Source of the DNA: Pseudomonas chlororaphis
GTDB lineage: Bacteria > Pseudomonadota > Gammaproteobacteria > Pseudomonadales > Pseudomonadaceae
Assembly (NCBI GenBank): GCA_001023535.1
Contig: CP011020.1
Span: 558,001 to 622,000 of the forward strand
Direction: 5' to 3'
Length of the DNA: 64,000 nucleotides
Shown here: piece after piece, positions 37,867 through 47,809 of the stretch
How the letters are laid out: every line of letters starts with the position of its first letter
How positions within the stretch are numbered: position 1 is the first letter of the stretch
Program-made: the position numbers and the translations under genes
Notes under the pieces: model-generated
Told to the model about the DNA's origin: nothing
Seen by the model: only the letters and a program-made list of their open reading frames with translations
Database searches by the model: none

Positions 37867-38040
37867 TTAGTAAGTGGTGGTGTGGGTGTCGTGCGCGTGG
37901 GACTTGGACTGCGACGACTTGGCCTGCTCTTCAGGGGACTTGCTCTCGTCAGGCAGGTACAGCGGACCTTTTTGACCACAAGCTGTTACAAGGCAGGCAA
38001 CCGCGACGAGCGCAGCAAGGGAAGAGATCAGGCGCTTCAT
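37867..38040 (-). CDS. lptM: Small outer-membrane lipoprotein LptM (YifL-like)
   Basis: This 57-residue protein has signal peptide MKRLISSLAALVAVACLVTAC with lipobox LVTAC and a mature start CGQKGPLYLP, the LptM/LppL signature. The tail is polar and rich in Ser, Lys and His. E. coli LptM assists maturation of the LptD/LptE LPS translocon. It is first gene of the lptM-lysA-dapF-DUF484-xerC-HAD operon and divergent from cyaY, as in other pseudomonads. Confidence 0.92.
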   Translation of the reverse strand: MKRLISSLAALVAVACLVTACGQKGPLYLPDESKSPEEQAKSSQSKSHAHDTHTTTY

Positions 38041-38224
38041 GGCGAAATCCTTGAAAATGCGTTAATTGCGCCGGAGTATACCGGCCACCCGGCGCCTTGC
38101 CTATGCAACGGGGCGCCCGTCCGGCGGCGCTGGGGGTCGTCGATGGGTTATCCTTTGCAATCATCAGGCAGCGCCCGTATCTTGCGGCGCTTGAGCATGA
38201 GCTGACATTTTCGAGGTTGCCGCA

Positions 38225-38557
38225 ATGAGTTTGACTGAAGCCCGTTTCCACGATCTGGTCGATGCGACCCAGCAAACGCTGGAAGATGTGTTCGACGACA
38301 GCGAGTTGGACATCGACCTGGAAAGCTCCGCCGGTGTGCTCACCGTGAAGTTCGAGAACGGCAGCCAGTTGATCTTCAGTCGCCAGGAGCCGTTGCGCCA
38401 GTTGTGGCTGGCGGCGGTGTCCGGCGGCTTCCACTTCGACTACGACGAGGAAAGCGAGCGCTGGATGTGCGACAAGAGCGAGGAGCAGCTGGGTGAGATG
38501 CTCGAACGCATTGTCGAGGCGCAGGCTGGGGTGAAGCTCGATTTCGAAGGCCTCTGA
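38225..38557 (+). CDS. cyaY: Iron donor protein CyaY (bacterial frataxin)
   Basis: This 110-residue protein has the acidic first helix (EARFHDLVDATQQTLEDVFDDSELDID) that binds iron. It also has frataxin strands GVLTVKFENGSQLIFSRQEPLRQLW and WMCDKSEEQLGEML. It interacts with IscS and modulates Fe-S cluster assembly. The divergent placement from lptM-lysA is conserved. Confidence 0.95.
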   Translation: MSLTEARFHDLVDATQQTLEDVFDDSELDIDLESSAGVLTVKFENGSQLIFSRQEPLRQLWLAAVSGGFHFDYDEESERWMCDKSEEQLGEMLERIVEAQAGVKLDFEGL

Positions 38558-38561
38558 CAGC

Positions 38562-38780
38562 GTGAGCCAGACCGCTGCGGCGCGCCCGCCCAAGCCGCTC
38601 TACAGCAACGTCAGCCCTGCCGTGCCATCGCCGTGCACCAGCGTGTGCAAGCTGGACGAGCAGAAAGTCTGTCTCGGCTGTTTCCGCCATGTGGAGGATA
38701 TCCGTGAATGGCGCTCGGCCGACGACGCGCGCCGGCGGGTGATCTGTGCCGAGGCGGCCAGACGCAAATCCCAAGTGTAA
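38562..38780 (+). CDS. DUF1289 domain protein
   Basis: These 72 residues carry a four-cysteine pattern SPCTSVCKLDEQKVCLGCFR, followed by IREWRSADDARRRVI, which defines DUF1289. It probably binds zinc or an Fe-S cluster; the function is unknown. The start is GTG 38562, 4 bp after the cyaY stop, so the gene is presumably translated with cyaY. Confidence 0.85.
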   Translation: MSQTAAARPPKPLYSNVSPAVPSPCTSVCKLDEQKVCLGCFRHVEDIREWRSADDARRRVICAEAARRKSQV

Positions 38781-38784
38781 TCAT

Positions 38785-38909
38785 TTGTGGCGAGGGGATT
38801 TATCCCCGCTGGGGTGCGAAGCAGCCCTGAAACCTGACGCCTCGGTGTGCCAGATAGAGCACTTTGGGGCTGCTTCGCAGCCCAACGGGGATAAATCCCC
38901 TCGCCACAA
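38785..38909. repeat. REP pair with 24-bp arms and nested inner pair
   Basis: The segments 38785-38808 and 38886-38909 are exact reverse complements (core GGCGAGGGGATTTATCCCCG). A second inner pair (GCGAAGCAGCCC and GGGCTGCTTCGC) lies within. The 125-bp unit could fold into one long hairpin. The same family recurs at 59655-59789 and as a half-site near 42886. Confidence 0.88.
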
Positions 38910-39007
38910 TAGTTTACTTCTGACGCAAACAGTGCAGCCGCCTGTGGGTTGTTTATTTATTGAGCTGTGGTAGTGTCCGGCAACGCCTCAACTCATCGAG
39001 GCCCGTG

Positions 39008-39036
39008 AAAACCCCGTCTTCTTGTGGCGGGGTTTT
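39008..39036 (+). terminator. Terminator-like hairpin upstream of rnk
   Basis: AAAACCCCG (39008-39016) and CGGGGTTTT (39028-39036), followed by GCTTTTTT, form a strong intrinsic terminator 38 bp before the rnk start. It may end the cyaY-DUF1289 transcript. A promoter-like TTGTTT-16 bp-TAGTGT upstream at about 38948-38975 would make it a leader attenuator for rnk instead. Confidence 0.8.
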
Positions 39037-39073
39037 GCTTTTTTCGTGCAGAAGAAAGGAGTCTGCCTGAATC

Positions 39074-39484
39074 ATGACCGCACCTGCCATCACCCTTACC
39101 CGCCTGGACGTACAGCGTCTGGAGCGCCTGATCGACAGCCTTGATGACACCTTGCCCGGCGTCATCGCGTTGCAGACCGAACTGGATCGCGCCGAGGCCC
39201 TGGTGGGCCACGATGAAGTGCCGGCCGATGTCGTGACCATGAATTCGCGGGTGCACTGCCGTGAAGAGAGCAGTGGCAAGGACTATCACCTGACGCTGGT
39301 CTACCCACAGGACGCCAATGCCGACGAAGGCAAGATCTCGATCCTGGCGCCCGTGGGCAGCGCCTTGCTGGGCCTGAAGGTCGGCCAGCACATCGACTGG
39401 CCGGCGCCGGGTGGCAAGACGCTGAAGTTGACCTTGCTGGACGTCGAATACCAGCCCGAGGCCGGCGGTGACTTCCACCTCTGA
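39074..39484 (+). CDS. rnk: Nucleoside diphosphate kinase regulator Rnk
   Basis: This 136-residue GreA/GreB-related protein binds RNA polymerase. It has a short N-terminal helical hairpin (RLDVQRLERLIDSLDD) and the C-terminal FKBP-like GreA domain (LVYPQDANADEGKISILAPVGSALLGL, then GQHIDWPAPGGK). In P. aeruginosa Rnk affects Ndk levels and alginate. It is convergent with cyaA, with only 9 bp between stops. AAAGGAG precedes the start by 13 bases. Confidence 0.95.
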   Translation: MTAPAITLTRLDVQRLERLIDSLDDTLPGVIALQTELDRAEALVGHDEVPADVVTMNSRVHCREESSGKDYHLTLVYPQDANADEGKISILAPVGSALLGLKVGQHIDWPAPGGKTLKLTLLDVEYQPEAGGDFHL

Positions 39485-39493
39485 GGCGAGCCC

Positions 39494-42337
39494 TCAGACC
39501 AGGGCCAGCGCCTCGTTCAGCGCGCGTTCGAGGTCGGCCTTGTAGCGCAGGTACAGGTTGCTTGAACAGGCGCCGTCACCCACCAGCCCCGAGAGGTCCA
39601 GGTCGGTGATGTAGCAGCGATAGCGCTGGGCCTCGCGGCGCTGCTCGACGATTTCCCGGGCGACCACGCGAAACAGCTGGTCGCCATGCTCCAATTCGGA
39701 AAATTCCTGCTGGTCGCAATACAGCGTCACGTGCACCTGCCCGTGGGTCGCCTTGCCGATGATTGCCTGCACGTCATAGAACGGTTTGTTCTGCGGTGTC
39801 TGCGGCGCTTGCCGCGATTCGATCCGCCGCGCCCGGCCTGGGCCTGACGGCAGGAGCTGGTAGTACAGGGTTTCCAGGGGCAGCGGTTGGGCGGCCTCGA
39901 TCGGCAGCAGCGCGTCGCGGCGGTACAGCACCGATTGCAGGAAGCGCTGCAAAGGCACCAGCAGGCTGTGCTCATCGTGATACGGCAAGCGTTGCTGCCA
40001 CAGGGCATTGAGCTCATCGAGCACGTACAGATCGGCATCGTCGTCGTTGACCCGGTAGAACACCTGGATGCACTCGGGCTGCCCCATGGGCAGGACCAGC
40101 GCCAGGTCGTGGTCTTCCAGGGCCATCGAGTCCAGGTGCAGCGGACTGTAGGCGCTCAGTTCCTCGCCCAGGTAATCCATCAGCGCCGACTGGCTGCCCA
40201 GCGCCACGTGATTGACCTGGCCGGGCAGCAATTCCAGCACGTGATAGTGCTGCTGGACCTGAAGCAGGTAGCGGTAGTTGAGCCGGCTCAGCAGCAGGGT
40301 CTGCGCGGTTTCGAAGACCTCTTCGACCCGGCGGGCAATGAACTGGGCACGGTTGTGGCAGAAGCAGCGCACCTGCAAGCGCGGCTGGTTTTGCGTGGCG
40401 GGCAGGTCGTTGAGGTAGTCGCGCAAGCAATCGAGCAACGCATGCTCGCCGTCGAAACGGTTGACCAGCACTTCATTCCAGCTGTTGAGCGTGACCTGGT
40501 CGAGGGTCAGCACCAGGTTTTCCCGGACCCCGGCGTAACTCAGGGAGTCGGTGCGCTCGGTGGTCATCAGGATATTCAGGTCGCGGTGGTGCTTGAGCGG
40601 ATCGACGCCGACGTTTACCAGGATCAGCACTTCGCTGGGTACGCTGGCGCGCAGCAGTCGCTCTTCGTCGACCGTGGCCAGAGGCAGGGCGATGGACTGT
40701 TGCAGGCTGCCCAGCAAGTTGAACAGCTCGAACTCGCTCAGGTCGCTGCTACCGGGGTGCAAGGCCAGGCGCGTGCTGCTGTCGATCACGCCGTTGCGAT
40801 GGCACCAGGTCAACAGCTCCAGCAGCTCGCGGCTGCGCTTGATCGGCGCGAAGTTCTCCCACTCCAGGGCGTTGAGGCTGCCGTTGTACAAGCCCCACTG
40901 GTTTTGCCCAGGCTCTTTCTTGTTCGGCGACTGGACCAGCGTCAGGGTGTCTTCGGCCAGGTCCGGGGCGATGCCGGGGTTGATGAACTCGACCTTGTCG
41001 GCCTTGCGCTCGAACGCCGCGTACAGCCGTCGCCCAAGGACATTGAGATCGCGCTTGTTGATCAGGCTGACGGTCTTTTCGGTGCGGGCGAACTGGGACA
41101 GGAAGCGGTAGCTGTGGGTCAGCTCGTTGACCAGGGCCCGCCGCTCATGGCTGACCTGGCGCACTTTCCATTGGCTGCGGCTGTCCAGCAGCGCCAGTTG
41201 CCGCTGGTCCCAGCCCCATTCCCGAGCCAGGCGCTCGAGCAGCACCCGTTGCCAGCCGCCGCTGCGTACCTGGCCGGTGAGTTTGCGATTGACCTTCAGA
41301 TACAACGCCCGGCGGATCAGCTCCAGGCGTTCGGGTTCGCCACGGGCATTGAGGTATTCCTCGAGGCGGCGGTAGACCACCATGTAGGGGTCCAGCTCTT
41401 CCAGGTCCAGGCGGTTGGCAAACACCGCCTGCTTGAAGCGCAGGCTCAGGCAGCGCACATCCGGGTGTTCGCTGGCGTACACCTCGGTCAGCAGCAGCTT
41501 GAGCACAGACTTGTAGGGTGATTCGATGCCCTTGAACAACTGCCAGAGCCCGGCCCCGATGAACTCTCCCGGTGGGATGTAGGCCATATGGCCCAGGTCC
41601 AGGGTCTCGTCGGCGCGAATGAAACGCTTGGAAAGCAACGTATGGGTGTATTGCTCATAGTTGTCTTCCTCGTAGACCGGCACCAGCCACCAGATGGGCG
41701 TGCGCCCGGCCAGCCAGATCGCGGTGCGGTAGAACTCGTCCAGCAGCAGGTAATGCTGGGTCGTGCCGCAGTCGTCGGAGCTGAGCTGGTTGTCGCGCTC
41801 GCCGCGCACGAAGCGCACCGGGTCGATCAGGAAAAAGTGCGCCTCGGCGCCCTGGGTCGCGGCCCAGGCTTCCAGCAACTGGCATTTCTTGCGCAGCTCG
41901 GCCAGTTCGTCGTCGCTCAAGTCCGGGCCGTGGCAGACCCACACGTCCATGTCGCTCTGGTCGGCCTGGGCCAGGGTGCCCAGGCTGCCCATCAGGAACA
42001 ATCCATGGATCGGTCGCGGCGGATTGCTGCCGTGGCGCGGCTTGTAGGAAAACGAACGGGTCAGGCGCTGGGCCTCTGCGAGCACGTTGGCATCGGGTTC
42101 GTAATTCGACAGCCCCGCGGGCGTGCTGCCGGAGACGTAGCCAGGCAGCAGCGGATGGTTGACGTGGAAGAACAGTGGCAACAGCGTCAGCACGCCTTGC
42201 TGGCGCGGGGACAGGCCTTCCAGGGCGCGCTCCATCCGGACGCTGTTGAGCTTGAGAAAACGTGCGCGCAACTGGCTCAGGACCTTGCGGTCGATTCCCT
42301 CGTCCAGATCAGGGCGTATTTCATGGTTGCGGGTCAT
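39494..42337 (-). CDS. cyaA: Class I adenylate cyclase CyaA
   Basis: This is a 947-residue cytosolic enzyme making cAMP from ATP. The N-terminal half is the class I catalytic domain with nucleotidyltransferase-type motif GSLGTLAQADQSDMDVWV (conserved Gly-Ser and Asp-x-Asp). The family blocks GSTPAGLSNYEPD and WLAGRTPIWWLVP are also present. The C-terminal half is the regulatory region. Length matches Pseudomonas CyaA. It is transcribed alone and convergent with rnk. Confidence 0.97.
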   Translation of the reverse strand: MTRNHEIRPDLDEGIDRKVLSQLRARFLKLNSVRMERALEGLSPRQQGVLTLLPLFFHVNHPLLPGYVSGSTPAGLSNYEPDANVLAEAQRLTRSFSYKPRHGSNPPRPIHGLFLMGSLGTLAQADQSDMDVWVCHGPDLSDDELAELRKKCQLLEAWAATQGAEAHFFLIDPVRFVRGERDNQLSSDDCGTTQHYLLLDEFYRTAIWLAGRTPIWWLVPVYEEDNYEQYTHTLLSKRFIRADETLDLGHMAYIPPGEFIGAGLWQLFKGIESPYKSVLKLLLTEVYASEHPDVRCLSLRFKQAVFANRLDLEELDPYMVVYRRLEEYLNARGEPERLELIRRALYLKVNRKLTGQVRSGGWQRVLLERLAREWGWDQRQLALLDSRSQWKVRQVSHERRALVNELTHSYRFLSQFARTEKTVSLINKRDLNVLGRRLYAAFERKADKVEFINPGIAPDLAEDTLTLVQSPNKKEPGQNQWGLYNGSLNALEWENFAPIKRSRELLELLTWCHRNGVIDSSTRLALHPGSSDLSEFELFNLLGSLQQSIALPLATVDEERLLRASVPSEVLILVNVGVDPLKHHRDLNILMTTERTDSLSYAGVRENLVLTLDQVTLNSWNEVLVNRFDGEHALLDCLRDYLNDLPATQNQPRLQVRCFCHNRAQFIARRVEEVFETAQTLLLSRLNYRYLLQVQQHYHVLELLPGQVNHVALGSQSALMDYLGEELSAYSPLHLDSMALEDHDLALVLPMGQPECIQVFYRVNDDDADLYVLDELNALWQQRLPYHDEHSLLVPLQRFLQSVLYRRDALLPIEAAQPLPLETLYYQLLPSGPGRARRIESRQAPQTPQNKPFYDVQAIIGKATHGQVHVTLYCDQQEFSELEHGDQLFRVVAREIVEQRREAQRYRCYITDLDLSGLVGDGACSSNLYLRYKADLERALNEALALV

Positions 42338-42514
42338 GTCGGCTCAAACCGGCTCGCGGCGTCGAACGTGGGAAATCAGGGGGTGATGGCAGTTTAGCGT
42401 CCGGGCTCGGGAATTCTTAAGCTGAAAGTCGATTGGGATGTCAGATTTTTCACGCAAGACGCCTGCGCCTGCGGAAATCCGGCCAGGCAGATTTCCGTGG
42501 GCGACAGGGGCGAA

Positions 42515-42760
42515 TCAGGCGGCTTCTTGGACGCTGAGAATCGTCAGGACGGTTTGGACATTCTGCGCGGCGTCCCGACCCAGGCTGGTCAGGTAACCAC
42601 CGTCGGGTTGGGTGATCAGTTCTTTTTCATACAGGCGTTGGGCGGCGGCAATGGCCTTGGGGGCAGCGGTCTGATGAATTTTCAGGCCTTCCTGGGAACT
42701 GTCCAGGTTGAAGAGTGCAAGGATTTCCAGTTCGGCAACCAACTCAGGGGTAAGCGACAT
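42515..42760 (-). CDS. TIGR02647 family protein
   Basis: These 81 residues start MSLTPELVAELEILALFNLDS. A winged-helix-like helical pattern follows (AIAAAQRLYEKELITQPDGGYLTSLGRDAAQ), suggesting DNA binding, but the function is unknown. ATG 42760 has AGGAG nearby and begins the conserved part; the longer frame to 42844 is not conserved in character. Next to cyaA this is a normal Pseudomonas neighbour. Confidence 0.82.
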   Translation of the reverse strand: MSLTPELVAELEILALFNLDSSQEGLKIHQTAAPKAIAAAQRLYEKELITQPDGGYLTSLGRDAAQNVQTVLTILSVQEAA

Positions 42761-42923
42761 AAGGACTCCAGACTTTCTAGGAATTGGGTCGACAGCGTCA
42801 CTAAGGTGAGCGCACTCGGCCGAGCTGTCCAGTGCCAGGGTCATGCTTTTTTTGTTTTGGGGAGGGGGGCCAGTGTTCTGTCAGGCTAAATCCCCTCGCC
42901 ACAGGAGCATCTGCACCTGTCGT

Positions 42924-43208
42924 TCAGTTCTTTTCCGGCGGCAGCTCAGGCAGGGCGCGCAGTGCGGCTTCGTACCATTGGGTATCGAACGGGCGGTCTT
43001 CTTCCAGGATCGCGTCGATCTCGACTGCCAGCACATGGGCCATCAGGTTGAGGATGTCTTCGCGCTCATAACCGACCAGGGTCAACTTGTTGAAGGTGGC
43101 TTTGGCCGCAGGCGGATTGTCACTTTCGATCTGGTTTTCGATGGCCTGGATCAGCGTGTTTTCAACGAATTCTTCTTCGTCGTTATCGATATCGGTTGGC
43201 TCGCTCAT
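42924..43208 (-). CDS. Conserved acidic hypothetical protein
   Basis: This is a 94-residue, very acidic, helical protein (DIDNDEEEFVENTLIQAIENQ, then KLTLVGYEREDILNLMAHVLAVEID). I do not recognise a named family, but the regular codon use, the good start after GGAGCCGGCC and the backbone position argue it is real. There are no membrane or metal motifs. It is divergent from the GST gene. Confidence 0.75.
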   Translation of the reverse strand: MSEPTDIDNDEEEFVENTLIQAIENQIESDNPPAAKATFNKLTLVGYEREDILNLMAHVLAVEIDAILEEDRPFDTQWYEAALRALPELPPEKN

Positions 43209-43333
43209 GGCCGGCTCCTGTCAGAAAGGTCGCCAGTTTACCTGCATTCAGCGCCGTGATGCGCCTGGCGAGAAACGTCCGCGCAGTCTATAACGCTAGG
43301 CTGCCAACCCCCACCGGCCTGGAGGCATCTGTA

Positions 43334-43993
43334 ATGCTCGAGCTTTATGGTTTCTGCGTCAGCAATTACTACAACATGGTCAAGCTGGCACTGCTGGAGA
43401 AGGGCGTGCCCTTCCAGGAAGTGTCGTTCTACGGCAGTCAGGCCCCCGAAGTGGTTGCCATCAGCCCGCGCGGCAAGGTGCCGGTGCTCAAGACCGAGCG
43501 AGGTTTCATCAGCGAGACCAGCGTGATCCTCGAATACATCGAGCAAACCCAGCAGGGCAAGGCCCTGCTGCCCAGCGATCCGTACGAGCGCGCCCAGATA
43601 TTGGCCCTGTGCAGGGAGATCGAGCTGTACATCGAACTGCCCGCCCGGGCCTGCTATGCCGAGGCCTTCTTCGGCATGTCGGTGGCCGATGCGGTCAAGG
43701 AAAAGGCCAAGGCCGAACTGCTGCTGGGGTTCGCTTCGCTGGGCAGGCACGGCAAATTCTCGCCCTATGTCGCGGGCGACAGCCTGAGCATTGCCGATCT
43801 GTATTTTCTCTACAGTGTTTCGCCCGCCTTACAGGTGGGCAAGAAGTTGTTCGATATTGACCTGCTGGCCGAACTGCCCGCGGCCCAGGCGTTGATGGAG
43901 CGCTTGGGGCAAAATCCGCACGTGCAGCGCATCGCCGCGGACAGGGACGCGGGGATGCCGGAGTTTTTGGCGAAGGTCGCCGCCAAGAAGTGA
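43334..43993 (+). CDS. Glutathione S-transferase family protein
   Basis: These 219 residues have an N-terminal thioredoxin fold (LYGFCVSNYYNMVKLALLEKG) with Ser/Tyr candidates for thiol activation. The cis-Pro region is PRGKVPVLKTE and the glutathione-binding motif is ETSVILEYIE. An all-helical C-terminal domain includes SIADLYFLYSV. ATG 43334 follows GGAGG at suitable spacing; the open frame upstream is not protein-like. The substrate is unknown. Confidence 0.92.
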   Translation: MLELYGFCVSNYYNMVKLALLEKGVPFQEVSFYGSQAPEVVAISPRGKVPVLKTERGFISETSVILEYIEQTQQGKALLPSDPYERAQILALCREIELYIELPARACYAEAFFGMSVADAVKEKAKAELLLGFASLGRHGKFSPYVAGDSLSIADLYFLYSVSPALQVGKKLFDIDLLAELPAAQALMERLGQNPHVQRIAADRDAGMPEFLAKVAAKK

Positions 43994-44016
43994 ATGTGTA
44001 GCGTCTGAGCGGATGC

Positions 44017-44112
44017 CTTCGCGAGCAAGCCCGCTCCCACATTGGATCTCCATCAGCTCATAGAGCCTGCGTTCACTGGAGATCGACTGTGGGAGCGGGC
44101 TTGCTCGCGAAG
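44017..44112. repeat. REP pair, 24-bp perfect inverted arms
   Basis: The segments 44017-44040 and 44089-44112 are exact reverse complements (core GCGAGCAAGCCCGCTCCCAC) around a 48-bp middle. It lies between the convergent GST and argH genes and ends 11 bp before the argH stop. Confidence 0.88.
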
Positions 44113-44123
44113 CTTTTCGCCTT

Positions 44124-45518
<1,395 letters not shown>

Positions 45519-45659
45519 GAATTCGCTCGTGATCGGCTGTGGAAAAAGTAGCGGTTGAAGGCTGCGGCGGATGATAACAGGGTTGCCAGGGCTGGCGCTG
45601 ACACTGGTCGGCAGGTTTTTTACCCGTGGGCCGGGCGTTCGGACCCGGTTTTGCGCGCA

Positions 45660-45687
45660 ACGATATTTTCCGATTGAGCAATATCGT
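45660..45687. promoter_or_regulatory. Inverted repeat upstream of argH
   Basis: ACGATATT (45660-45667) and AATATCGT (45680-45687) are perfect 8-bp arms 12 bp apart, lying 142 bp upstream of argH and before the algZ relic. It could be an operator; no regulator can be assigned. Confidence 0.35.
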
Positions 45688-45770
45688 CGTGGCAACCGTC
45701 TACAGTGGACGATAGGTGTTTGCTTTTTTTCATTCATGGCGAATCGGCCGAATCAACCAGGGGGTGCTCA

Positions 45771-45986
45771 ATATTGGTCAAATCGAAAACGAACAATCCC
45801 TACGGCGACGCCGTGCGACAACAGGCCTCGAGCATCGGTAGGCAAGCGCTGGTAAAGATAGGCGACCGCCTCGCGGCACTTTTTGGCCCTCGGGCGAGTC
45901 TTAGCGTGGATCGCGGTGACGGATGTCACTTCCCCTGTCTACGCTATCCTTGTGCGAGACTCACGCAGGAATCCAGCGCAATATGA
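45771..45986 (+). pseudogene. algZ: Relic of algZ/fimS (LytS-type sensor kinase), C-terminal remnant only
   Basis: A ~70-codon frame directly upstream of algR reads KSKTNNPYGD, then IGDRLAALFGPRASLSVDRGDG and LRYP. That is the pattern of the last part of the HATPase domain of AlgZ/FimS-type kinases (…I-RLAALYG-RA-L…G…LRYP). The catalytic H-box, N-box and membrane part are all missing from the 465 bp between argH and algR. In P. aeruginosa the order is argH, algZ(fimS), algR. The frame overlaps the algR start by 4 bases, the coupling expected of an intact gene pair, so the 3' end survived a deletion. Confidence 0.6.
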
Positions 45987-46729
45987 ATGTCCTGATCGTT
46001 GATGACGAACCACTGGCCCGCGAGCGCCTGAGCCGAATGGTTGGCGAGCTCGAGGGTTACAGTGTCCTGGAGCCGAGCGCCACCAATGGCGAAGAGGCAT
46101 TGGCCCTTATCGACAGCCACAAGCCGGATATCGTGCTGCTCGACATTCGCATGCCTGGCCTGGATGGCCTGCAGGTCGCGGCGAAGTTGTGCGAACGAGA
46201 GTCGCCGCCTGCGGTGGTGTTCTGCAGCACCCGGGACGATTTTCCGCCCGAGGTCCTGCAGGCCAGCGCCGTCGGCCATCTGGTCAAGCCGGTGGCGTCC
46301 GAGGCCTTGCCCGATGCCTTGCGCAAGGCCGAGCGACCCAACCGGGTGCAACTGGCGGCGCTGACCCGCCCGGCAGCGGAAAGTGGCAGCGGCCCGCGCA
46401 GCCATATCAGCGCGCGCACCCGCAAAGGCATTGAGTTGATCCCGTTGAACCAGGTGGTCTACTTCATTGCCGATCACAAGTACGTGACCTTGCGCCACGA
46501 GAGTGGCGAGGTGTTGCTGGACGAGCCACTCAAGGCCCTTGAGGACGAGTTCGGCGAACGCTTTGTTCGTATCCACCGCAATGCCCTGGTGGCCCGCGAG
46601 CGGATCGAGCGTTTGCAACGCACGCCCCTGGGGCATTTCCAGCTTTTCCTCAAAGGCCTCAACGGTGATGCGCTGATCGTCAGCCGACGACACGTGGCCG
46701 GCGTGCGCAAGATGATGCAGCAGCTTTAG
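45983..46729 (+). CDS. algR: LytTR-family response regulator AlgR
   Basis: This 248-residue protein has a receiver domain with the acidic pocket DDE (7-9) and phosphoacceptor Asp54 (IVLLDIRMPGLDG). The C-terminal LytTR DNA-binding domain (~140-248) contains LNQVVYFIADHKYVTLRHES and ERFVRIHRNALVARERI. AlgR controls alginate, twitching motility and virulence genes in P. aeruginosa. Here its usual kinase AlgZ is reduced to a relic, so it may act unphosphorylated or with another kinase. hemC lies 138 bp downstream. Confidence 0.95.
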   Translation: MNVLIVDDEPLARERLSRMVGELEGYSVLEPSATNGEEALALIDSHKPDIVLLDIRMPGLDGLQVAAKLCERESPPAVVFCSTRDDFPPEVLQASAVGHLVKPVASEALPDALRKAERPNRVQLAALTRPAAESGSGPRSHISARTRKGIELIPLNQVVYFIADHKYVTLRHESGEVLLDEPLKALEDEFGERFVRIHRNALVARERIERLQRTPLGHFQLFLKGLNGDALIVSRRHVAGVRKMMQQL

Positions 46730-46867
46730 CCCGGTTCGCGGGGGCGTTCCAGACATTCCTTTCCCAGGACAATGACGGCCAGGGAGGCCTTGGGGTCGTG
46801 ATTCAAATCAAAGCGGTTCTGGCTGAACTGTTATTATCTGCCGTATCTTTTAAGTACGGATTGATCC

Positions 46868-47809
46868 ATGTCCCCTCGCGAGATCCGCATCGCCACCCGT
46901 AAAAGTGCCCTGGCCCTCTGGCAGGCCGAATACGTCAAAGCCCGCCTGGAAGCCGCCCATCCCGGGCTGGTCGTGACCCTGGTGCCCATGGTCAGTCGCG
47001 GCGACAAGCTGCTCGACTCCCCCCTGTCGAAGATTGGCGGCAAGGGCCTGTTCGTCAAGGAACTGGAAACCGCGTTGCTGGACAACGAAGCCGACATCGC
47101 CGTGCACTCGATGAAAGACGTGCCCATGGACTTCCCCGAAGGCCTGGGCCTGTTTTGCATCTGCGAGCGGGAAGACCCGCGCGATGCATTCGTTTCCAAC
47201 ACGTTTGCCAGCCTCGAGGCATTGCCAGCCGGCAGTGTGGTGGGCACCTCCAGCCTGCGTCGCCAGGCACAATTGCTGACGCGCCGCCCGGACCTGCAGA
47301 TCCGTTTCCTGCGTGGCAACGTGAACACGCGTCTGGCCAAGCTCGACGCCGGCGAGTACGACGCGATCATCCTCGCCGCCGCCGGCCTGATCCGCCTGGG
47401 TTTCGAAGACCGTATCACCTCGGCCATCAGCGTCGACGACAGCCTGCCAGCAGGTGGGCAGGGCGCCGTGGGCATCGAGTGCCGCAGCGCCGACAGCGAC
47501 ATCCATGCCTTGCTGGCGCCGTTGCACCATGAAGACACCGCCACCCGGGTATTCGCCGAGCGCGCCCTCAACAAGCATCTGAACGGCGGTTGCCAGGTGC
47601 CGATCGCTTGTTACGCCGTGTTGGAAGGCGAGCAGGTCTGGTTGCGTGGCCTGGTGGGCGATCCCAATGGCGGCCGGTTGCTCAGTGCCGAGGCCCGGGC
47701 GCCGCATCGCGATGCCGAGGCGCTGGGCGTGCGCGTGGCCGAAGACCTGCTGAGCCAGGGCGCCGCCGACATTCTCAAGGCGGTCTACGGCGAGGCGGGC
47801 CACGCGTGA
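46868..47809 (+). CDS. hemC: Hydroxymethylbilane synthase (porphobilinogen deaminase) HemC
   Basis: This 313-residue enzyme polymerises four porphobilinogens into hydroxymethylbilane. [19 protein letters not shown] and [19 protein letters not shown] are the substrate-binding blocks. The dipyrromethane-cofactor Cys lies in [13 protein letters not shown]. It heads the hemC-hemD-hemX-hemY cluster; its TGA overlaps the hemD GTG by 2 of the 4 bases in GTGA. Confidence 0.97.
   Translation: MSPREIRIATRKSALALWQAEYVKARLEAAHPGLVVTLVPMVSRGDKLLDSPLSKIGGKGLFVKELETALLDNEADIAVHSMKDVPMDFPEGLGLFCICEREDPRDAFVSNTFASLEALPAGSVVGTSSLRRQAQLLTRRPDLQIRFLRGNVNTRLAKLDAGEYDAIILAAAGLIRLGFEDRITSAISVDDSLPAGGQGAVGIECRSADSDIHALLAPLHHEDTATRVFAERALNKHLNGGCQVPIACYAVLEGEQVWLRGLVGDPNGGRLLSAEARAPHRDAEALGVRVAEDLLSQGAADILKAVYGEAGHA

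Noticed and set aside
36442..38205. 587-codon plus-strand frame over lysA and lptM
   Set aside because: Shadow of lysA on the other strand; lysA and dapF have complete catalytic motifs.
39887..41521. 544-codon plus-strand frame within cyaA
   Set aside because: Shadow rich in Gln/Val/Leu from complementing cyaA codons; no start signal or domain.
45705..45770. Extension of the algZ relic upstream
   Set aside because: The frame is open, but the residues ([17 protein letters not shown]) bear no likeness to a kinase domain, so the relic was limited to 45771 onward.
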